Of a stretch of 9,457 bases of DNA, positions 1-4,753 are shown piece after piece. Source of the stretch: Actinomycetes bacterium. GTDB lineage: Bacteria > Actinomycetota > Actinomycetes > Propionibacteriales > Propionibacteriaceae. Position numbers and translations under genes: made by a program. How positions within the stretch are numbered: the first letter of the stretch is position 1; every line of letters begins with the position of its first letter. The notes under the pieces are model-generated. The model ran no database searches and had not been told where the DNA came from. It saw only the letters and a program-made list of their open reading frames with translations. The stretch spans positions 1 through 9,457 of the forward strand of contig JAEXCA010000124.1 of the NCBI GenBank assembly GCA_023393755.1. Reading direction: 5' to 3'.

Positions 1-222
1 GCGGTCAGCCGGCTGGCCGGCGCCGAGCCGGAGGCCGGGCGGGTGGTCGCCGCGGCCCGCGAGATCCTCGCGGCACACCAGGTGGAGGGGGAGATCTCGC
101 TGCTGGCCGGCCAGGTCCAGGTGCGCACCACCACCCGGGTGGAGACCGTCTTCCTGAGCCTGATCGGGATCGACTCCCTGGCCGCGACCGGCTCGGCCAC
201 GGCGGAACTCCGGGACGGTTGA
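1..222 (+). CDS. C-terminal fragment of a TadE-like (Flp pilus neighbourhood) protein
   Basis: An open frame runs in from the left edge and ends at TGA 220-222, giving 73 visible residues; the start lies outside the window. The fragment is Ala-rich at first (a helix around residues 15-27), followed by a strand-like stretch, LLAGQVQVRTTTRVETVFLS, and then a Gly-Ile-Asp turn and the ending SLAATGSATAELRDG. Alternating V/T residues followed by a short hydrophobic turn and an Ala-rich 'A.A.L' ending is the pattern I associate with the C-terminus of TadE/TadG-like pseudopilin-related proteins of actinobacteria. Those are small proteins with one N-terminal membrane helix, encoded near tad/flp pilus secretion genes. 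The diagnostic N-terminal helix is not in the window, so the family call rests on the C-terminal pattern only. The next gene converges on it 12 bases away. Confidence 0.55.
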   Translation, partial: AVSRLAGAEPEAGRVVAAAREILAAHQVEGEISLLAGQVQVRTTTRVETVFLSLIGIDSLAATGSATAELRDG

Positions 223-234
223 TCCTCCCGCCGT

Positions 235-1359
235 TCAGCCGAGGGCGGCTGCCATCCGCCGGACGGCCTCGGTGAGGATCGCCGGACTGGTCGCCAGGTT
301 GATCCGTGCCCACTGCCGGTGGTCGGCGGCGAAGTTCACCCCGGGGGAGAAGGCCACCCTGCCACGCTCGAGGAAGGCCCGCACCGGATCCTCCAGCCCC
401 AGCCCGGAGCAGTCCACCCAGGCCAGGTAGGTTCCCTCGCCCGGCCGGTAGCGCGCTCCGGGCACCTGTTCGGCCAGCAGGCCGGCCAGCAGCCGCTTGT
501 TGGCCGCGACCTCCGCCGAGACCTCGTCCACCCAGTCCTGAGCGTGTCGCATGGCCGCGGTGTGGGCGATCGCCGCCCAGTGGCCCATCGCCTGCAGCGC
601 CATCGGCGGCAGCCTGCGGAGCACCGCGCCGGTCCGGTCGCCGCCGATGATCAGGCCGGCCTTGAAGGCGGCCAGGTTCCACGCCTTGCCGGCCGAGGTG
701 GCCACGATCGCCTGCTCGCCGCCGGGAACCGCCAGTACCGAGGTGAAGTCCACCCCGGGATCGACGATCCGGGCGTGGATCTCGTCCACCACCAGCTGGA
801 CGCCGTGTTCGGCGCACAGCCCGGCCACGGTGGCCAGCTCGGCGGCGGTGTGCACGGTGCCGTGCGGATTGTGCGGCGAGCAGAGCAGGTAGGCGGCCGG
901 ACGCTCGGCCAGCGCGGCCTCCAGCGCCGGTAGATCCAGCCGGGCCTCCGGGTTCAGCGGCACCTCGACGATCCGGCGTCCGTACCCGGTGACCACCTGC
1001 CGGAAGGGCGGATAGATCGGCGGGTTGATCACCACCGCGTCCCCGGGCTCGGTGGTCACCGACAGCACCGCCAGGATGCTGTTCATCACGTCGCCGGCCT
1101 GCTTCACCTGCCGGTCGACGTCGAGCTCCAGCCCCCACATCGAGCCGGCCATCGCGGCGAAGGCCTCGGCGTAGTCCCGGCCGTGCGGGTAGCCGGTGTC
1201 GCCGCGCCCGGCCGCCGCCGCCAGCGCGTCCCTCACGGCCGGGTGCAGCGCCACGTCCATCTCGGCCACCCAGAGTGGCAGGACGTCGGGGTCGTAGGTC
1301 CGCCACTTCAGGCTGGTCCGGTTCCGCAGCTCGGCTTCGGTGAGGGAGAGGATCGGCAT
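235..1359 (-). CDS. PatB/MalY-family PLP-dependent C-S lyase / aminotransferase (fold type I)
   Basis: Predicted 374-residue cytoplasmic PLP enzyme of the MalY/PatB group. These split cystathionine or cysteine conjugates to thiol, pyruvate and ammonia, and some members act as aminotransferases. Visible landmarks: N-terminal LPLWVAEMD (residues 27-35), typical of the family; SPHNPHGTV (161-169) with the Asn that contacts the cofactor; VDEIHARI (191-198), with Asp192 expected to pair with the pyridine nitrogen; the Schiff-base motif TSAGKAWNL with Lys225; and RINLATS (352-358), whose Arg should bind the substrate carboxylate. Length matches the family (about 390). The frame is open further upstream, but ATG 1359 places the conserved N-terminus as in E. 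coli MalY. That start sits 7 bases after a TAGGGT box and has only a weak purine stretch, so the mRNA may be leaderless. Despite the name MalY, I see no link to the maltodextrin genes further right. Substrate is undetermined. Confidence 0.9.
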   Translation of the reverse strand: MPILSLTEAELRNRTSLKWRTYDPDVLPLWVAEMDVALHPAVRDALAAAAGRGDTGYPHGRDYAEAFAAMAGSMWGLELDVDRQVKQAGDVMNSILAVLSVTTEPGDAVVINPPIYPPFRQVVTGYGRRIVEVPLNPEARLDLPALEAALAERPAAYLLCSPHNPHGTVHTAAELATVAGLCAEHGVQLVVDEIHARIVDPGVDFTSVLAVPGGEQAIVATSAGKAWNLAAFKAGLIIGGDRTGAVLRRLPPMALQAMGHWAAIAHTAAMRHAQDWVDEVSAEVAANKRLLAGLLAEQVPGARYRPGEGTYLAWVDCSGLGLEDPVRAFLERGRVAFSPGVNFAADHRQWARINLATSPAILTEAVRRMAAALG

Positions 1360-1366
1360 GACGCCG

Positions 1367-1372
1367 ACCCTA
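1367..1372 (-). promoter_or_regulatory. -10-like box (TAGGGT) for the C-S lyase gene, possible leaderless start
   Basis: On the minus strand TAGGGT fits the actinobacterial TANNNT -10 pattern. Exactly 7 bases separate it from the ATG at 1359, which would put the transcription start at or next to the start codon. I see no convincing -35 box at 16-18 bp spacing. This is inference from spacing only. Confidence 0.4.
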
Positions 1373-1391
1373 GCCCGGTCGGGAGTCCGCG

Positions 1392-1401
1392 GTCCCGGGA
1401 C
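1392..1401. promoter_or_regulatory. 10-bp perfect palindrome in the divergent intergenic region
   Basis: GTCCCGGGAC is a perfect palindrome between the C-S lyase gene and yciO, about 20 bp behind the lyase -10 box. It could be an operator. However, a GC-only core of this size arises easily by chance in DNA of this composition. Confidence 0.2.
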
Positions 1402-1458
1402 GCGCTGCGCTGGACGCCTCGGCCGCGATCCCGCCGGGTACGCGGGTGGCGGCGAGGC

Positions 1459-1464
1459 TAGAGT
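1459..1464 (+). promoter_or_regulatory. -10-like box (TAGAGT) for yciO, possible leaderless start
   Basis: TAGAGT fits TANNNT and lies 6 bases before the yciO ATG at 1471. The intervening GGCTGC contains no Shine-Dalgarno sequence, so a transcript starting at the ATG is the simplest reading. No clear -35 element is visible. Confidence 0.45.
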
Positions 1465-1470
1465 GGCTGC

Positions 1471-2091
1471 ATGGCGAGGTACTTCGATGTGCATCCCGAC
1501 AACCCGCAGCCCCGGGCGATCGCCCAGGTGGCGGCGATCGTCGAGAACGGTGGCCTGATCGCCTATCCGACCGACTCCGGGTACGCGTTCGGCACCAGGC
1601 TCGGCAACGCCGAGGGGTTGCAGCGGATCCGCGCGATCCGTGGGCTCGGGCCGAACCACCACTTCACCCTGGTCTGCGCGGAGTTCGCCCAGCTCGGGCA
1701 GTACGTGCAGATGGACAACAACGTGTTCCGGGCGGTGAAGGCCCACACGCCGGGGCCGTACACGTTCATCCTGCGGGCGACCCGCGAGGCCCCGAAGGTG
1801 ATGCTTCATCCGAAGAAGAAGACGGTGGGCGTCAGGGTCCCGCGGCACACCACCGCGCTGGCCCTGGTCCGCGAGATCGGCCCGCTGATGTCGAGTTCGC
1901 TCATCCTGCCCGGCCAGGACACGCCCATGGTCGAGGGCTGGCAGGTGCTGGAGGAACTCGGCGGCAGCCTGGACGCCGTGGTGGACTCCGGCGACGCCGG
2001 GATCGACCTCACCACGATCGTGGATCTCTCGGAGGACGTGCCGGAGGTCCTGCGGGTGGGGGCGGGCGACCCGTCAGCCTTCGAGGACTGA
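1471..2091 (+). CDS. yciO: YciO, Sua5/YrdC/YwlC-family protein
   Basis: A 206-residue single-domain protein, the same length as E. coli YciO and alike over its whole length (N-terminal HPDNPQPR, C-terminal RVGAGD). Family landmarks: YPTDSGYAFG (32-41), HFTLVC (64-69), TPGPYTFIL (93-101), KKTVGVRVP (116-124), SSSLILPG (141-148) and TTIVDL (181-186). These form the nucleotide- and carbamoyl-binding cleft of the YrdC fold. Sua5/YrdC proteins make threonylcarbamoyl-adenylate for the tRNA t6A modification. YciO is a paralogue whose physiological role is not firmly settled, and it lacks the extra C-terminal domain of Sua5. ATG 1471 matches the family N-terminus and has no upstream Shine-Dalgarno sequence, only a TAGAGT box 6 bases before it. 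It is transcribed alone, divergent from the C-S lyase gene and convergent with lacI. Confidence 0.93.
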   Translation: MARYFDVHPDNPQPRAIAQVAAIVENGGLIAYPTDSGYAFGTRLGNAEGLQRIRAIRGLGPNHHFTLVCAEFAQLGQYVQMDNNVFRAVKAHTPGPYTFILRATREAPKVMLHPKKKTVGVRVPRHTTALALVREIGPLMSSSLILPGQDTPMVEGWQVLEELGGSLDAVVDSGDAGIDLTTIVDLSEDVPEVLRVGAGDPSAFED

Positions 2092-2109
2092 CCTCTACGT
2101 CTGTAGAGG
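2092..2109. terminator. Hairpin between convergent yciO and lacI-type genes
   Basis: A perfect 7-bp stem, CCTCTAC / GTAGAGG, with a GTCT loop begins immediately after the yciO stop codon and lies 31 bases before the end of the convergent regulator gene. It reads the same on both strands, so it could end both transcripts. No T-run follows on either strand, and U-tracts are often weak or absent at actinobacterial terminators. Position supports the call; the stem is short. Confidence 0.5.
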
Positions 2110-2140
2110 GCGTCGCTCGTCCCGCCGGATCAGCCGGACC

Positions 2141-3196
2141 TCACGCCAGCGCGCGGGCCGACTCCGGAACCGCGCCGGTGGAACCGCGGACCACCAGCTC
2201 GCCCCGGAAGAGCAGTTCGACCCGGGGCGCCGGGTTGCCGTCGATCTCCTCCAGCAGGGTCGAGACGGCGGTGGCGCTCATCTCCTGGATCGGCTGGCGG
2301 ACGGTGGTCAGCGGCGGATCGACGAAGGCCATGGTGGGGGAGTCGTCGTAGCCGACCACCGACACGTCCTCGGGCACCCGGAGGTCGAGCGCCCGGGCTG
2401 CCCTGATCGCGCCCAGCGCCATCAGGTCCGAACCGCAGACGATCGCGGTGTGACCGGATTCGAGCAACCGGGTGGCCGCCGCCTGGCCGCCCTCCAGGGT
2501 GTAGAGGGTGTGGACGATGTGCCGGTCGGGGTCGGTGACGCCCAGCACCGCGCGCAGCGCCTCGCCGAAGGCCCGCGCCTTGCGCTGGCTGGGCAGGAAC
2601 CGGTTCGGGCCGATCGCCAGGCCGATCCGCTGGTGGCCGAGCGAGGCCAGGTGCCGCACCGAGACGTCGATCACCGAGCCCTCGTCGACGCTGATGAAGG
2701 TGCCCTCGATGTCGTCGGCGTAGCCGTTGATGAAGACCTGCGCCACCCCGCGCGCACGCAGATCGGCGTAGCGCTGATGGTCGGCGGAGGCGTCGGCATG
2801 CAGCCCGGAGACGAAGATGATCCCGCGCGCGCCCTGGTCGAGCAGCAGCGAGATGCACTGATCCTCGGTGGTGCCGCCGGGGGACTGCGAACACAGCAGG
2901 GCACCGTAGCCCTGCCGCGCCAGGCGGGTCTCGAGCGCCTGGGCGAAGCCGGCGAAGACCGGGTTGGCGAACTCGGCGACGATCACCCCGGCCAGTCCGT
3001 CGGCCTTGGCCCGCAGCGCGACCGGACGCTCGTAGCCGAGCATGTCCATCGCCGCCAGGACCGCCTGCCTGACGTCCTCGGAAGCCCCCGGCTTGCCGTT
3101 GAGCACCCGGGAGACCGTGGCCGTGCTCACCTTGGCGGCCTCGGCGATGTCCAACATGCGGGGACGTTGCGCGCGCGGCGCGCGCTTCTTCGTCAT
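2141..3196 (-). CDS. LacI-family transcriptional regulator, probable repressor of the maltodextrin operon
   Basis: A 351-residue DNA-binding regulator. The helix-turn-helix is DIAEAAKVSTATVSRVLNG (residues 16-34), followed by the LGY hinge approach (53-55) and a periplasmic-binding-protein-like effector domain: GVIVAEFANPVFAGF (70-84), GIIFVSG (125-131), IGLAIGP (191-197), and the C-terminal subdomain GSDLMALGAIRAARALDL...VSVVGYDDSP (255-287) with LTTVRQP (296-302). The frame is open 22 codons further upstream. ATG 3196 was preferred because GGAG lies 6 bases before it and the N-terminus then has the usual length before the HTH. The gene is divergent from malEFG and GH13, with palindromes between them. 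Members in this position usually repress the adjacent sugar operon and release DNA on binding the sugar or a derivative. Maltose or maltodextrin as inducer is inferred from context. The operators may also control its own gene. Confidence 0.9.
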   Translation of the reverse strand: MTKKRAPRAQRPRMLDIAEAAKVSTATVSRVLNGKPGASEDVRQAVLAAMDMLGYERPVALRAKADGLAGVIVAEFANPVFAGFAQALETRLARQGYGALLCSQSPGGTTEDQCISLLLDQGARGIIFVSGLHADASADHQRYADLRARGVAQVFINGYADDIEGTFISVDEGSVIDVSVRHLASLGHQRIGLAIGPNRFLPSQRKARAFGEALRAVLGVTDPDRHIVHTLYTLEGGQAAATRLLESGHTAIVCGSDLMALGAIRAARALDLRVPEDVSVVGYDDSPTMAFVDPPLTTVRQPIQEMSATAVSTLLEEIDGNPAPRVELLFRGELVVRGSTGAVPESARALA

Positions 3197-3243
3197 CGAT
3201 GACTCCGTTCGGCTGTGGACGGCACTGCCCGCCATTGTGGCCG

Positions 3244-3249
3244 GACATA
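3244..3249 (-). promoter_or_regulatory. Weak candidate -10 box (TATGTC) for the lacI-type gene
   Basis: On the minus strand TATGTC lies about 48 bases before the regulator start. At 17 bp upstream the best -35 candidate is TAACGC, a poor match, and it falls inside the palindrome cluster. If real, the regulator would repress itself. Support is weak. Confidence 0.2.
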
Positions 3250-3266
3250 GCCTGCCCCACAAGTAA

Positions 3267-3310
3267 GCGTTATCGCAACGTTACGTAACGCATTGCGTGA
3301 TTACGTATCG
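3267..3310. promoter_or_regulatory. Operator cluster for the LacI-family regulator
   Basis: Several overlapping symmetrical elements lie here. CGTTACGTAACG at 3279-3290 is a perfect 12-bp palindrome with the central CG dinucleotide typical of LacI-family operators. GCGTTA (3267-3272) is repeated inverted as TAACGC (3286-3291). TTACGTA occurs at 3281-3287 and again at 3301-3307, exactly 20 bp apart, or about two helical turns. TGCGT (3294-3298) and ACGCA (3311-3315) flank the second TACGTA core as an inverted pair. This is A+T-rich relative to its surroundings and overlaps the malE -35 box and spacer, so a bound repressor would block RNA polymerase. Which elements the protein uses cannot be read from sequence alone. 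Confidence 0.65.
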
Positions 3311-3322
3311 ACGCACTACTGT
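3293..3322 (+). promoter_or_regulatory. Probable malE promoter
   Basis: TTGCGT (3293-3298) and TACTGT (3317-3322) are separated by 18 bp and resemble a housekeeping sigma factor -35/-10 pair. Transcription would begin near 3328-3330, leaving a leader of about 55 bases before malE. The second TACGTA core lies between the two boxes. Confidence 0.5.
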
Positions 3323-3335
3323 CGTGACACCATCC

Positions 3336-3352
3336 CCGGTCGGTGAGACCGG
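3336..3352 (+). other. Stem-loop at the 5' end of the malE leader
   Basis: CCGGTC (3336-3341) and GACCGG (3347-3352) form a perfect 6-bp stem with a GGTGA loop. It would lie within about ten bases of the predicted transcript 5' end and 30 bases before the start codon, outside the ribosome binding site. Such 5' hairpins can stabilise mRNA; that role is inferred. Confidence 0.4.
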
Positions 3353-3382
3353 TCCATCTGACCCACGAGGAAAGAGAGAACG

Positions 3383-4657
3383 ATGCGAAGGAGCATCATC
3401 ACGATCGGGCTCGCCGCCCTGCTGTGCGCGCCCCTCGCCGCCTGCGCCGGCCAGGCACCGGCGCCGCAGCCCAGCAGCACCGACACCCCCACCACCTCCG
3501 CGACGCCGACCGAAACCGCGGCTCCGTCCACCGACTACAGCGGGGTCACGCTCACCATGTGGGTCGACCAGGATCGGTTCAAGGCCGTCGATGCCGCCGC
3601 GAAGAAGTTCGGCGAGGCGACCAAGGCCAAGGTCACCCTGGTCACCAAGGACGCCGGCAAGATGCGCGACGAGTACGTCGCCGCCTTCGCCGCCAACACC
3701 GCTCCGGACATCCTGCTCGGCGCCCACGACTGGCTGGGCGTGCTGATCGAGAACGGCGCCGTGAGCCCGGTTCCGCTGGCGGACAAGGCCGCCGGCTTCA
3801 CCAAGGTGGCCGTGGACGCCTTCACCTACGACGGCCAGACCTACGGCGTGCCCTACGCGATCGAGAACATCGCCCTGGTCCGCAACACCAAGCTGGCCCC
3901 CGAGGCGCCCGCCACCTGGGAGGACCTGCTCGCCGCGTCCAAGGACTCCAAGGTTCCGGTCGCGCTGCAGGTCAGCGAGAACGGCGACCCGTACCACATG
4001 TACCCGCTGCAGACCTCGTTCGGGGCGAAGGTGTTCGCCCAGGACGCCAGCGGCTCCTACACCACCGAGATCGCGATGGGCGGCGACGCCGGCCACGCCT
4101 TCGCCAACTGGCTGGCCGAACAGGGCAAGGCCAAGAACCTGGTGGTCTCGATGGACGGTGACAAGGCCCGTTCCGCCTTCCTGAACGGCCAGACCCCGTT
4201 CTTCATCACCGGCCCGTGGAGCATCGCCGACATCCAGAAGGAAGGCCTGGAGATCGCGGTCGACCCGATCCCGTCCGCCGGCGGCCAGCCCGCGGCACCG
4301 TTCTCCGGCGTCCAGGGCTTCTACGTCTCGTCCACGAGCGCCAACCCGATCGTGGCGGCGGACTTCCTGCTGAACTACATCGCCACCGACGAGGTCCAGA
4401 CCCAGCTGTACGAGGTGGGCAACCGGACCCCGGCGCTGACCTCGGCCGCCGAGAAGGCGCTGGCCAACGATCCGATCACCAAGGGCTTCGCGACCGTGGC
4501 CGAGCAGGCCGTTCCGATGCCGTCCATCCCCGAGATGAACGCGGTGTGGACCTACTGGGGCAAGACCCAGGTCGAGATCATCTCCGGCAAGGCGAAGGAC
4601 CCGGTCAAGGCCTGGGACGACATGATCGCCGCCATCGAGAAGGACCTGAAGAAGTAG
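3383..4657 (+). CDS. malE: Maltose/maltodextrin ABC transporter substrate-binding lipoprotein
   Basis: A 424-residue extracytoplasmic solute-binding protein that captures the sugar for MalFG. It has a lipoprotein signal (MRRS, hydrophobic 5-20) with lipobox LAAC and lipidated Cys21, then a Ser/Thr/Pro/Ala linker to about residue 51, then the folded domain. Alignment by eye to E. coli MalE is clear: LTMWVDQDR (57-65), GAHDWLG (113-119), PYAIENIALVRNTKL (157-171), NGDPYHMYPL (200-209), FFITGPWSI (273-281), GVQGFYVSSTSANP (309-322) and MPSIPEMNAVW (379-389). Positions matching MalE ligand residues include D64, R65, D116, E161, Y204, W279 and W389. The Trp62 equivalent is Gly113, so the sugar stacking surface differs. 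The GAGGAAAGAG ribosome binding site precedes ATG 3383. First gene of the operon; a large inverted repeat follows it. Maltodextrin specificity is supported by homology and the GH13 neighbour. Confidence 0.92.
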   Translation: MRRSIITIGLAALLCAPLAACAGQAPAPQPSSTDTPTTSATPTETAAPSTDYSGVTLTMWVDQDRFKAVDAAAKKFGEATKAKVTLVTKDAGKMRDEYVAAFAANTAPDILLGAHDWLGVLIENGAVSPVPLADKAAGFTKVAVDAFTYDGQTYGVPYAIENIALVRNTKLAPEAPATWEDLLAASKDSKVPVALQVSENGDPYHMYPLQTSFGAKVFAQDASGSYTTEIAMGGDAGHAFANWLAEQGKAKNLVVSMDGDKARSAFLNGQTPFFITGPWSIADIQKEGLEIAVDPIPSAGGQPAAPFSGVQGFYVSSTSANPIVAADFLLNYIATDEVQTQLYEVGNRTPALTSAAEKALANDPITKGFATVAEQAVPMPSIPEMNAVWTYWGKTQVEIISGKAKDPVKAWDDMIAAIEKDLKK

Positions 4658-4676
4658 GCCCTATCCAGGGGATCGC

Positions 4677-4724
4677 CTGATCAGCGTTGCTGGAGTACCT
4701 TGTTGCTCTCGCAACGCTGATCGG
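4677..4724 (+). repeat. Large inverted repeat / stem-loop between malE and malF
   Basis: GATCAGCGTTGC (4679-4690) and GCAACGCTGATC (4711-4722) are perfect 12-bp complements around a 20-base loop. In RNA a U-G wobble and one more C-G pair (4677/4724) extend the stem. A second GTTGC copy in the loop (4702-4706) can instead pair with GCAAC (4711-4715) through a TCTC tetraloop, so a long and a short hairpin compete. No T-run follows, and malF starts 30 bases later, so full termination is unlikely. Partial termination or a barrier to 3' decay, leaving more malE than malFG message, is the usual role of such elements between binding-protein and permease genes. Confidence 0.8.
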
Positions 4725-4753
4725 TATCCCACCGCGTGAGAGGAACGGATTCA

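Noticed and set aside
228..248. CCGCC / GGCGG inverted repeat between the TadE-like and C-S lyase genes
   Set aside because: Only 5 bp with an 11-base loop and no T-run, partly inside the lyase coding end; expected by chance in this composition.
5..1306. Long minus-strand open frame (433 codons) across the C-S lyase gene
   Set aside because: It is an out-of-frame shadow of the PLP enzyme gene, with Arg/Gly/Ala-rich low-complexity translation and no domain pattern; long spurious frames are expected at this GC content.
1360..1848. Upstream extension of the C-S lyase frame by 163 codons
   Set aside because: It would overlap yciO on the opposite strand. The family N-terminus begins at ATG 1359, and the extension has no recognisable domain.
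2130..3260. 376-codon minus-strand frame overlapping the lacI-type gene
   Set aside because: Frame-shifted shadow; the LacI-family HTH and effector motifs are all in the neighbouring frame.
4703..4730. TTGCTC and TATCCC with 16-bp spacing as an internal malF promoter
   Set aside because: Both boxes match poorly and the stretch is already explained by the malE-malF inverted repeat; malFG expression from the malE promoter is simpler.
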